A stretch of DNA of 63,362 bases. It comes from Monosporascus cannonballus. Taxonomy: Eukaryota > Ascomycota > Sordariomycetes > Xylariales. The position numbers and the translations under genes are program-made. The notes beneath the pieces are model-generated. The model saw nothing but the letters and a program-made list of their open reading frames with translations. It was not told the origin of the DNA and made no database searches. The DNA lies in contig QJNS01000352.1 of the NCBI GenBank assembly GCA_004154925.1, positions 1 through 63,362 on the forward strand. Direction: 5' to 3'. Below are positions 14,848 through 25,125 of this stretch, one piece after another; the stretch's first letter is position 1; each line of letters starts with the position of its first letter.

Positions 14848-16238
14848 CTACGATTGCAGCTCATGGAACTGGCCGTGGTGATTATCATTGTAGCCCGGCT
14901 GCCCAATGACATTACTACCCGCCTCGTGAACCGTGGGCGGGACGCCTGAGGCGTAACCGCCCTGCTGCTGGGGCGGACCGTACTGGTTCTGCGCGCTGCT
15001 CGAATAGACGGTCGACGTCGGGCTGGTGGGATGCTGCTGCATGCTCGCCCTGTTATCAGCTCCCAGCTGGGAGCCGTGTAATGTTGGACTCGCGGAACTT
15101 TGTCTGTCCGGGTCCCCGGCGGGCGCCATGTTGACGAAGCCGCCGGGCTTGCTCGGGTCGTGGTAGTAGCCCCCCGGAGGGTAGGCGCCCTGCGGCGGAT
15201 ACTGCGGCGAGGGGTGGACGGGGTTGTAGGTGGATCCGTGACCGGGGGGTGAGCCCTGGGGTCCGAACTGCTGCATCATCTGCGGGGGTTGTTGTGGTGG
15301 GGTCTTGTTGTTATGGCGTCGGATCAGGAAGAACGACACCAGGGAGATCAGGGCGATTCCGCCGACGCCTCCTACGACGCCGCCGACGATTGCACCCGTG
15401 TTACTACCGGTAGACGGCGGAGCAGCCGTTGGCGTACTGGTTGAGGTACTGGTTGAGGTACTGGTTGAGGTGCTGGTTGGGGTACTGGTTGGGGTGCTGG
15501 TTGACGGACTGGTTGGTATACCGATTGGTGTACTCGTCGAAGTGCGACCCGGATCGATTGTGACCGAAGTGAACCTCCCTCTATTAGTTTGGCTAATGTA
15601 GGTAGTCTCTGCTGTCTGTACTATGGAACCGCTGAGTGAATCACAGAAATAACCCACAATACCATCGAAGAAAGACATGGTACCACAGTACGGGTATGAC
15701 GCGCTGGTACTAGGAACTGTTAGTATACCCGTCTAAGCTCCACGCTTCGATCAATGCTGCCTTACCATTTGACAGTATAAGTATCATACAGACAGCCATT
15801 ATCGCATAAGCTGGACGAATAGACTTGCACGTAATCGAGGCAGGTCAAACTCCAATTGCAAATATCGTCGATACAGCATCCGACAGCCCCCAAGCCGGAG
15901 CTAGGGTAAAAAGCACAAGTCGCCGTCCGATCCATGCAGGTATAGGGGGCGCCTGTACAGCGTTATCAGCTGGAGAGTCATCACCCACAAGATATCGTGA
16001 ACCGCTTACCGGCTCGACCATCCAAATATCCGCATGTGTTATCCGGTGCCACAAGAACCGTAAGGGCTTCTTGCCTCTTCGCCAGTTCAAGAACACTGGG
16101 CGGAGTTGTGATACGACTAGGAAGCGGATTGACTGGGCTTGGTACGGGCGAGTCAGTCGGTTCCGATGGCCTACCGTCAAAAGCTAAGGCCTGGACGGCC
16201 ATACCGAAGGAAGCCGCGAGGAGGACTTGCGGTGCCAT
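14848..16238 (-). CDS. WSC/Mid2-like single-pass cell-surface protein
   Basis: Probable plasma-membrane glycoprotein of the wall-sensor type. The gene has three exons, 16238-16010, 15952-15766 and 15703-14848, coding for 423 aa. The start at 16238 begins a signal peptide (MAPQVLLAASFGMAVQALA). A Cys-rich ectodomain follows, with NTCGYLDG, TATCAFYP, GAVGCC and SYPYCGT; it appears only after both introns are removed, which supports the model. Next come a Ser/Thr-rich stalk made from tandem repeats, one Gly/Val-rich membrane segment (GAIVGGVVGGVGG then ISLVSFFLI), a basic stop (RRHNNK) and a Pro/Gln/Gly-rich cytoplasmic tail of about 165 aa. This is the layout of many fungal surface proteins of unknown function and resembles Wsc/Mid2 stress sensors, but no true WSC domain can be claimed. 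Function in wall sensing is inference. Confidence 0.85.
15435..15535. repeat. 12-bp coding minisatellite (Ser/Thr stalk)
   Basis: Imperfect tandem copies of a roughly 12-base unit (CTGGTTGAGGTA on the plus strand) encode the Ser-Thr-Pro stalk of the surface protein on the minus strand. Variants replace GAGG with GGGG or GACGG. Such repeats change length by slippage and would alter the reach of the ectodomain. Confidence 0.8.
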
Positions 16239-17274
16239 CGTGACCCTGGAGCCGAGACAACCAAGCTGCGAGACTTCCTATGGCAACGAGCAAACTCAAC
16301 TCTGGTTCAAGGACGGAGAGCAGCTCTGCTACAGCAACAGAGCTTGCTAGACCATACAACGTCCAAAGCCGAATAAAAGAGAAACCAACGGGGCGTTCAG
16401 CCGGGCGACAATGGACCCTTATGGGCACGCATGTCGGCTAGCTTACAGATGATTTCCTGCTAGCTCTGCGGTGTTCTATGGTCATAGGGCGAATTTTTCT
16501 GGGGTCCCTGAGATCTAGGTCGTTATCTTTTGTGACCTCTACACTTCAGTTCGCCTTGAGCTATTCCTCATCGGCAACCGGGCTTGCTCCAAAGAGGTTG
16601 GAGTCAGCATCGCGAGGTGAGACGGCCAGTGATAGGCCGCCATGTTCATTGTGGCTGGCAGAGCTGAAAAATTTGGTAGGCACGCCAAGGGGCTATCAAC
16701 TACCACCATTCACAATATAAGGCGCCCTCATCGTACGAGACAGATGCAAATGGGTCTGAACCCATCACTGCAAAAATTCATCCCCAGTGTGAGCATGCCG
16801 CTAGAGCATTTGTTTCTACATCTCGTCGGTTTCAACGCTTATATCAGTAGCTGATGGTTCTTGGGGCCAGAATTGAAAGCAATGCAATCCGCTCCGCCGG
16901 CCGCCCAAATGAATGAATTACGCCCTCGTTTTTACCTATTGAGGAACGAAGGGAGTGAATAAGGCTTTTATGAGGCTTTTATTATTGTGACGGACTTCCC
17001 CAAGGGGAAAGCCACTGAATAAGCTTCATGTGGTCCGTGCTTCTGGGTCCGGTACGTCCATTAGGTCCAAATGGTGCATACGTACCGGTCCGTCCCCCAA
17101 ACCCTACCTAATTTGTATGGCCAGTACGAGACCCTGGCAATACCCTGGAGACTTGGAGCCTTGGTCCTAACTTTTAACCCGACCTTATCGCCAAACCTTA
17201 TCGCCGATGGACCTGACCCGACTAACCTTTGATGTCAACACCCTTACCTCGGACCGGGACCAAGCACCCTGCTA

Positions 17275-17535
17275 GAACGTATAACGGCTTGTGAGGCCTG
17301 CCAGCAGGCCGAGCCAGCCGCTATACACAGGGGAGGGGTTGTCGTCGACCCGGACCGTCGACTTGGCTGACTGTCGATTTGGAAATCACGATTTAAAAAA
17401 GAGGGACATATATTGGGCTTGCCGCAGCTGGCAGTAGCTTCACGTTTAAAGACCTTTCAATTAGCCCTCTACACGGGGTTTTATATAAAAAATCAATCTG
17501 AGACTGACATAAGTCCTCTGAGGGAGTGCTTGCAA
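17275..17535 (+). repeat. possible degenerate solo LTR
   Basis: The segment starts with a GC-rich near-palindrome (GGCCTGCCAGCAGGCC at about 17297), then has a TTTAAAAAA TATA-like element near 17391 and a GTTTTATATAAAAAATC stretch near 17478. This resembles the U3/R layout of fungal Ty3/gypsy LTRs. There is no second copy, no clear TG..CA ends and no clear target-site duplication, so this is a weak call. Confidence 0.25.
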
Positions 17536-18898
17536 TGATTCTTCTGGATAATCGGGAATATACACATGCACTGGCAAAGCTACAGGTAGCAATGGTACTT
17601 AGGGCCTGTATTCGTAGGTACTGTGCTACATGTATGCATATATTTTCCCCCGGTAGGGCTTTCGATGCTACCGTTAGGGATCAAAGTCGAAGGAATATAT
17701 ACAGACCGACAAGCGGAAGGCTTCGATATCTCGGCTGGGCCATGTTGATAGCACGGAAAAGACGTTCAAGGTCTGGCGGCCCGAGCCGCGACCAGGAAGA
17801 CTGTGGCAGTCAGCCGTCCGATTACGGTGAGGAGATGACGGGATATGAGAGCGACGAGACAGCAATATCGGTCTAAGCAGCAGCCCCTTCAGAACGGCCT
17901 GGAACGTTCATAAGCACCCCTGATAGTCTCATCTTAGCATCTTAACTAGGGAATAAATAACTTTTAAATCCTCATTTGCTGTAAAGGTAATGCACGGATA
18001 AGGCATTTTGGCGTATTAACCCACGTTTCTACAACTACTCGGTATACAAGGGAAACTCGTGGATAAAGACATTTCTAAAGAGGTCGCGGAACCTCTGCCT
18101 AGTGCTTGACTCGTGGGACTCACCACGTAGCAAGTCCAGAGGGGCAACCCGGGGAGAATAGCGATCTCGAGATAAATCCTTCACAATACACACTCCACTT
18201 GGCAGTCCTCGCGATTGTCGGGGATAGGGTCTAGAGGATTATTACGGCTATTAACAACGGCAAGAACCAGCTCGTGACGGGATTGACCCCTATCTGCGTG
18301 TGTTTAGCAGTTAGCGACGTTCGAGGTTTAGCGAGAAGATAAGGTTGCATATAGTATGGGAAGTGAAAACTGTCTGGCTAGATTCGGGCTCTAAGGAGTG
18401 GTGGCTAGGAAGCTCTCTCTATATTGTGGGCTCCCCGGAATATAGTTATTCGGGGGGCACTTACATAGCTTGGAACTTTGATGACTAACGAAGCTACCCC
18501 CTCTCTGCAACATATCGCCTATATCGCCTCATTTAGCTAACCACTCAGATTCAGCATGCCACCTAAGGACAGATAATGCCCCTCGCAACCTGACAGGCCT
18601 ATATCCGGGAAATCAGATTGACCCTTTGTCCTAGAATTACATTTGGGTTAATGCCATTGCCACGGTTTAGCCGAGTTCGGTCATTTATTCACAGCAACAC
18701 AGCCCGAATTACCTGTACTTCTGGAAAGGCAATTGCTGCGTTGAGAGATGCTCGTAGGCTGCAACGACCATACTTTGTACCGGCCGGCGGATCGATGCGC
18801 GGTGGGTGGAGGAAACGTGGGTCTGGTTCGAGTAGTCGGCTACGTCGCGTTCGTCTGTGCCAGTAGGGACCTGGTATCCCAAGACCGAGAGCGTTGCG

Positions 18899-19784
18899 TT
18901 AGTTGCGATAGGTTTCGGGGTTAGATCCTCTGCTTTTCGACTTGGAATCATCCTTACCGTGACTTGTGTAAGATCCTTTCTGCCTAGGAGATACTGTCTT
19001 CGATGTCTTGGAGTCCTTCAAGTAAACCTTGATGCTCTGTGTGATGCCCCTTTTGTCCTTAGACTTGTAGGCGCTCTCATACCACATATTGCGTTTATCG
19101 GACCAGCGCATATGATCTTCGGAATAGTAAACCAAGAGGATGCTATCACCATGAGAAAAGAGGAGGCCGACGTTGGTAAAATTTTGAACTTACCATCACG
19201 TGTCTCAGGCTACAAGTGCCAAATCATGCTCAACCAAAGTTTGCCCGGCGCTCCGAAAGTGAAATGATTCAATACGCACTGCTGGAGATCAGCCGACCCA
19301 GGTTGTGAATGACGATGACGCAGATACTTTTCATCTTCCGCATCCTCGTCATGCATGAAGAACTCTTCATCGTCCTCAGGTAGGAAAGCCGGACTGATAG
19401 GGGAACCCAGATCCTCAAGCATAAAGCAAGAACAACTATGCAATGCCTCGGCCTGGCAGACAAGGGTTCCTTCGGGTACTTTGACAGTCTGCATTCTCGC
19501 ACCGCGTTTCCCATGGATCCGCACAGCAGGCGCAGCCAGTAAAAACGACTGCGCGTCCGTTGGGTTGCACCGGATCGGAATTCTGCATTTGTATAAAGCG
19601 AAAGGGTTGTTCGCTTGGCATTCCACTGATTCACAGGACGACCTGGCGCTGTCGGACACTCGCCAAGGCTCCCCAGAATAAATAACTTGGTATAAGACAG
19701 GCTGCCTTCGGGAGTCGAATCATTGTGCTGCGCTGGAGCGCCTATGCCTGTACCTGTACTGGCCTCCGTTTTGGTGACCGCCAT
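18899..19784 (-). pseudogene. unrecognised protein-like frames, possibly a decayed gene
   Basis: Two minus-strand frames look more protein-like than their surroundings. The upstream frame (19659-19210, open further upstream) has an acidic stretch (PEDDEEFFMHDEDAEDE) and several Cys. The downstream frame (19135-18899) has MRWSDKRNMWYESAYKS followed by a Lys/Ser-rich tail. A GTAAGT donor at about 19177 and two possible acceptors would join them, but the frame-compatible join leaves an in-frame TAG at about 19210-19212. It may be a pseudogene, a mis-seen chain of random frames or a gene with an unusual exon structure. No family is recognised. Confidence 0.25.
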
Positions 19785-20224
19785 ATTAAAGCTTTACCCC
19801 CTTAGTGCTGCAGTGACTCGCAGTTCAATTCGCATCAGGGATATGACGCAGTGGTCCGTTAAATTAGAGACGCTTAAATCGGTATTGGCTGCCTGGTCTT
19901 GCTGCTGCTGGCCCGTAAGGCTGTAGGTGGATGAGTGAAGGTGAGGTTGGAAGTAAGGTGACCTTTTATTTCGGAGCTTTGCCCAGATTTCATAACGTCC
20001 ACTACATTCCCCTCTTCCAACAGGCAATATTGGGTTGTGTGGGACAGCCCGGACGTGGGAATGAATGCAAGACCATTCAAAAAATCCGACATTAAGCCTA
20101 CCAAAAGATGGACTTTGTCTTAATTGATTGCCGTCTCAAAGTTCATATGAGGCTAGCCAACTTGTTTACAGACCTGGCTAAATTCGGACCAGGCTGAACC
20201 TCTGTTTGCAATTGACCCTGTAGG

Positions 20225-20600
20225 GGTTAGGCGCCTTACCTCAGCTGGTCTAGACTAGCTAGACTAGCTCTTTGCCTCACCATAATTAGGCCCTTTTGTT
20301 TTGAGGTGTGGTGAAACCTGTTGCTTTACTTCTAGGTAGCCCGCTAGAGAGGACGCATAAAAAACAACAAAATCTTAAAAACAGGGCCTGATAGCGGGTT
20401 GTGATTTTTAGCTCCCTCTTCCGTATTTCCATGTAAATTTTAATACTCTTTCTCAAAAGCTCACAAGTATACCAATAATAAAGTATATAGTTATCCACAG
20501 TTCTAAAACGGTCTTAGCAACGTGGGATTAGCACTTGGAGTACTTCGAATGTTTCGGAACGAGGCTAAGCCAGCTGAGGTAAGTGCGGAGTTTGATATAA
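20225..20600. mobile_element. possible MITE bounded by TTACCTCAGCTGG inverted repeats
   Basis: CTTACCTCAGCTGG near 20234 is matched exactly by its reverse complement CCAGCTGAGGTAAG near 20571. With mismatches the arms extend to about 25 bases. The interior is AT-richer than its flanks and non-coding. The size (about 370 bp) suits a small non-autonomous DNA transposon, but I could not identify a target-site duplication. Confidence 0.35.
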
Positions 20601-21301
20601 TGGAGGGATTAATAATTGCAGCTTTGTAAATATTGTTCGTAAACTTCGACTTTTCTTACTATTGCATGTTCCTTGGTGCCAATCAGAAGTGGTTGCTCTT
20701 ATCGCTGAGTACTTGGCCTGACCGCCCCCTTAAAAGGGACGGTCATTCTCTCGGCCATTCTGTTGGCCAATCGCTCTAATGTGGAACTCAATCGTTATGC
20801 TCACGTTTTCCCAAGGGAAAGTATCTTGCAAGAGCCTCCATATAACGGGATCGGGATTATAACGCTAGGCATGCCAAGTGGAGAAGGAAAAATTGGTGTG
20901 ACGGAATGCTAGTACGGAATCGCTGTGCAGATGTGTACCTCGATTAAACGTTACTGCAGTAGCTCAGTTACCCAGCAGTGGCGTGTTTGTTACCATAGCA
21001 TTATCAGCTGCAAATGATCCTGCACCAAGGTACAAGAGTACCATTGTTTCCGTGGAAGAGGGAGGAAATAGATCAATTGAAAACCCGACGAGTCCAGGCT
21101 ATATTTGAATCACTCTCTCCTTCTTATCTCGCGCTAATTCACTTTTCCATTTGATAACACCCATGAATTGTCCACCAACATATGCCCTAATAATATCCCC
21201 AGAAAATAAAGCGCCGATAAAGGCGTACTTTATTACGCATTGCGAAATGGACTAGAAGCCCCTTCGGCTCGTGGCAACAATTCAAAGGGGCCTGTTTTCT
21301 G

Positions 21302-21333
21302 TTGTTTTCTTTTCTTTTCTTTTCTTTTTTTTG
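21302..21333 (+). promoter_or_regulatory. polypyrimidine (TTTTC) tract upstream of zinc transporter
   Basis: About five TTTTC units run into an eight-base T run, about 330 bases before the ATG of the zinc transporter. CT-rich tracts just upstream of transcription starts are common in filamentous fungi, so this probably marks the core promoter. The assignment is inference. Confidence 0.4.
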
Positions 21334-21660
21334 TACCTCACCAGCAAGTCAGCTAGAACTAGCGGGACACCGAGCTTTAGCCACTCTTTCAACCACAAGC
21401 CTCTCTCAAGCTTCTTGCCATCATCATCTACTTGTGGTTTTCTTCGAGGGCAAGGTTGTCGCTGTCCCGTCGCGGCCCAGTTCCCTCCCTCTTAGAGATT
21501 CCCATTCGGCCTCATGTAATATTGCTCACCTGAAAAGACAAGGGTACCTAATAACCTGAATACATCTTACCCCCCCGCTCCCCGAGGCCCTTTCCTGGAT
21601 CCTCCCTCTTCGCATAACCTTCGAATATTCGGAGTACGGCGCATCTCGCATCCCGTCGCC

Positions 21661-23328
21661 ATGGCTTGGTCTAAGTCCACTAGGATTAGCATTATGCTGG
21701 CCATCGACATCGTCTTCTTCCTGGTCGAGCTAATATCTGGCTTTATGGTTCATTCCCTTGCGCTTATGGCCGATGCTTTTCACATGTTGAATGACATTAT
21801 CTCCCTGATCATTGGGTTGTGGGCAGTCAGCGTCGCACAACGAGAGACCACCGACAAGTATTCCTACGGCTTTGTTCGTGCCGAGATCCTCGGCGCCTTC
21901 TTCAACGCCGTCTTCCTGATAGCCCTGTGTATCTCCATCATCCTCGAGGCACTGACGCGATTTGTCGAGCCGCAAGTAGTCTCGAATCCGAAATTGATCC
22001 TCATTGTTGGCTGCTGCGGCTTGGCCTCCAATCTCGTCGGCTTCTTAGTGCTGGGCGGACACGGCCACTCTCACGGACACGGCGAAGACGACCACTCGCA
22101 TGGCGAAGAACACGCGCACGACCACGCTCATCAGCATGACACCATCGTCGCGGCCGAGGAGGGCAGGGCACACGGCTCGACGGAGGGTACACGGCATATC
22201 CAATTTAACGCACCAGGAAGCACCCAGTCGCCAGATGTTCTAGGTCGACGGGAACGAGAACGCCGACGCGCAAACAGTGTTAAGCACAGCCGTTTGACTA
22301 GCATCGAAGATCTCAGTATCCACCCGGCCAGCTTTAGGCAGGGCATTATCGATCAGAGTAGATCGACCGGTGACGAAAGTGGGACGGATGAGAGTACTTG
22401 GGATGAGGACGTAGACGAATCTGCAGTCGATGAAGGGTCTCCTCTGATTGTTCGGGGCAGGAACGCCCAGGGTCATGACACCATGACCAACGCTGGTAAC
22501 CGTGGATATGAAACCCACACCCGGCGAAGCTCACAGCGAGCCAGGCGTGACTCTGGTGTGCACACGCAACATAATCATAACAGGACGAGATCGAAATCGG
22601 GCAAGAAGGGTCACGGACATGGACATGACCACGGAGATATGGGCATGAACGGCATGATCCTGCATGTCTTGGGTGATGCTCTAGGGAACGTCGGCGTCAT
22701 CGCTACTGCTCTCATCATTTGGCTCACCGAGTGGCCTGGGCGTGTTTACGCGGACCCGGCCGTCTCCCTCTTCATCACCCTCATTATTCTCAAGTCAGCT
22801 ATCCCCCTTACGCGGGCAACATCCAAGGTACTGCTTCAGGCGACTCCGGATCACCTCGAGCTCTCTGAGATCAAGGAGGACATTCAGAACCTGCCCGGTG
22901 TCGTCAGCTGTCACCACGTTCACGTTTGGCAGTTGTCCGACACGAAAGTCGTCGCTTCGATGCACATTCAGATTGCTTTTCCGATCACGGAAGAAGGAGG
23001 AGAGAGGTACATGAAGCTCGCTAAGCAGGCCCGGAAATGTCTGCACGCATACGGGATCCACAGCGCTACCATACAGCCGGAGTTCTGTGTGGACGAGAGC
23101 TGCAACCATAGTGAGGACAGCGCTCTCGCCCTAGACGGCCACTCCGCACAACGTTGTGGAATTAAGACCGAAGGCGATGTCGCGTGTCTGCTCGAATGTG
23201 TCGATGATTGTGTAGGTCCAGGATGTTGTGTCCCGTCTTCTGCGGCGGGCTCGAGTCGTAGGTCGAGTTCGACGGCGCATGATCACGCCCACAACAGTAG
23301 CCACGGACACGAGCACGGGCATCATTAG
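21661..23328 (+). CDS. CDF family zinc transporter, Zrc1/Cot1 type
   Basis: Proton-coupled zinc exporter, expected in the vacuolar membrane where it lowers cytosolic zinc. It is a single 555-aa exon with six predicted membrane segments. HxxxD zinc sites lie in TM2 (FHMLND, His41/Asp45) and TM5 (HVLGD, His335/Asp339), which is the zinc-selective pattern. A long loop between TM4 and TM5 (about 130-325) starts with a His-rich run (HGHSHGHGEDDHSHGEEH) and ends with another. The cytoplasmic CDF dimerisation domain (about 385-480) has CHHVHVWQL. The C-terminal tail is unusual: it is Cys-rich (CLLECVDDCVGPGCC) and then His-rich to the last residue. Start and stop are unambiguous. Iron or cobalt as an additional substrate cannot be excluded. 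Confidence 0.95.
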   Translation: MAWSKSTRISIMLAIDIVFFLVELISGFMVHSLALMADAFHMLNDIISLIIGLWAVSVAQRETTDKYSYGFVRAEILGAFFNAVFLIALCISIILEALTRFVEPQVVSNPKLILIVGCCGLASNLVGFLVLGGHGHSHGHGEDDHSHGEEHAHDHAHQHDTIVAAEEGRAHGSTEGTRHIQFNAPGSTQSPDVLGRRERERRRANSVKHSRLTSIEDLSIHPASFRQGIIDQSRSTGDESGTDESTWDEDVDESAVDEGSPLIVRGRNAQGHDTMTNAGNRGYETHTRRSSQRARRDSGVHTQHNHNRTRSKSGKKGHGHGHDHGDMGMNGMILHVLGDALGNVGVIATALIIWLTEWPGRVYADPAVSLFITLIILKSAIPLTRATSKVLLQATPDHLELSEIKEDIQNLPGVVSCHHVHVWQLSDTKVVASMHIQIAFPITEEGGERYMKLAKQARKCLHAYGIHSATIQPEFCVDESCNHSEDSALALDGHSAQRCGIKTEGDVACLLECVDDCVGPGCCVPSSAAGSSRRSSSTAHDHAHNSSHGHEHGHH

Positions 23329-25125
23329 TACGAAACCGTGTTCTCTTTGTACTACTATCACAGCATCATGCCTCTTTTCTTAGTTGTCAGTCATCGTCGC
23401 ATGCACAAAAAGGCGTTTGGAAATAGGAACGGGCACGGAGCCTCTGGGATAGATGGCTTGGTGTGGAACTCTTAGGCGGCCGTTGGGCGACTTACTCCTT
23501 CTCTTTCGCCGCCGCGATTCTGATCTCGTAATTGCACTGACGCGCGGTTTGATGTCGGGTTCGGGCCTTTTGGTGCCCTGGATACGGAGCTAGTGAATGA
23601 ATTCTTACTGGCTTATTTACGTTGTGTGCTGGTAGTACTCACATCGAGGCGCGATCTCGTCTACGTATTGCTGCCAGCATCGATAAGTCTAGTAGAGTAT
23701 ATAGAATGTCTTTTGTCACGCGTGTAGAATCTCGTCTCCCCCTCACCGTGACATATTGCGCTATGTTGGTTGGTACCACGCAACCCTGAACTACCTACCG
23801 TACTTGCCATTGCTCCCTCGGCCGACTTTCGAATTAGGCACCCTTACACAAGGCAGCCTAGATACACGTGACCCTCATCTACGGTGGTGGGCTGCGCCGC
23901 AGATTTCCCAGGCGCCGTGGGACGCGAGCGGCGGCCCTTACTTGCTCAAGGGGAATGGGTGATCACGTACGTAGCCCCCCGAAGCGCCGCGGTGGTGCCG
24001 CGGTGGTGCCGCGGAACGCATCGGAAATTGGGCTGTTAGTTGTATCCGACTGTTGGTTGGCCATAGGGGGGCGGTTGGTACGCACCCCTACGACGGTGAG
24101 CTTTCGTTCGCGTCATCCATCCCCCGCACTGCGCGCCCCGCGTCATCGTCGATCTCTGCATGGTATCATGGTGCTTGTGTATGCAGCCCAGCGGTGGGAG
24201 CATGTCCCGCGCAAGCTCGCTTAGTCTGGTGCTAGGTGCTACGAAGGAGATATTCAGGCTCCGGGCGAGAAAGCGAGCGTCGTGCGACGAACCTGTTACT
24301 GCTGCCAAAGTACTACTTTGAGTACCTGGTGAGAAACGACGAAACTGCCCTCGCGCCACGGTCCACGAGACGAGGCATCCATCTATGTCCCCGCATGTCG
24401 TGGCTTTGCTTACTTGGTCCCCCGTCGGACATCCAACGTTGTTGGCGTGCCGTGCAATGCACGACAGATTGGGGGCGACGCAGCCGCAGGCAGGATTCGC
24501 AGTCGCGCAGATGGCTGGAACACATGACAGGAAAAAGAGGATGCACGTATACGAATCGGGAGGACTCTGGGTGGAGTTGCTTCATCGATTGCCACGGAGT
24601 AAAACTTCCATGCGAGAAAAGCTGATTAAACGTAAACGTTATAACAAAACACTATGACCATCAACGCCGATGTACGCCGACCACCAAGAAGCCCCAGCCT
24701 GTGAGAGGCCTTCGAAGCCGGGCTGGGGCTCCGTCTAAATATAAAATTCACCCGGTTCGGCACGAAACACCATTGCCTTCCCCTCCGTTCTGTTTCCCAT
24801 AGCTTCCGGTTCCCCCTTTCCAGTAGTGCGGTAGGTGTAATAAGTAGTCCGGTTGTAACACCTTCTGTACTCCGACCGAAAATGCATCGAGTGAGCGAGC
24901 GAATAAGAAAACTGTCCGGTATCTCATCTATCGTATGACCATGACGAACCACCACGAGTGCCTCAGCTCATGTGAACCACGCGGCGAACTTTTGCCTGCT
25001 TGTGTTCGAGGAAGGGCCGAGGACGGGCCGAATGCAATGACGATGATGCGGAATTCCAGTAACTCCCGGACGCGTAACACCACAAGAACTCCGCCTCAAA
25101 AACAATGATGCCACGACCTAATAAT
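23329..25125. other. convergent intergenic region
   Basis: This lies between the 3' ends of the zinc transporter (plus) and the BRCT gene (minus). No gene is seen; open frames here are short and compositionally random. It contains a short GGTGGTGCCGC tandem duplication near 23990-24012 and a GC-rich hairpin at 24690-24730, listed separately. Confidence 0.45.
24690..24730. other. 10-bp perfect GC-rich hairpin
   Basis: AGCCCCAGCC (24690-24699) is perfectly complementary to GGCTGGGGCT (24721-24730) with a 21-base loop. It sits between two convergent genes, about 430 bases beyond the stop of the minus-strand gene. It could be a structured 3' UTR element or chance. No function is claimed. Confidence 0.4.

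Larger units (their letters stand above)
16239..21660. other. gene-poor interval with probable transposon debris
   Basis: No intact gene is recognisable over about 5.4 kb. Within it are an AT-richer segment around 16870-17530 that may contain a degenerate LTR, a chain of protein-like minus-strand frames at 18899-19784, and a TIR-like inverted pair bounding 20225-20600, each listed separately. The last 500 bases are the 5' side of the zinc transporter gene. Confidence 0.4.
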
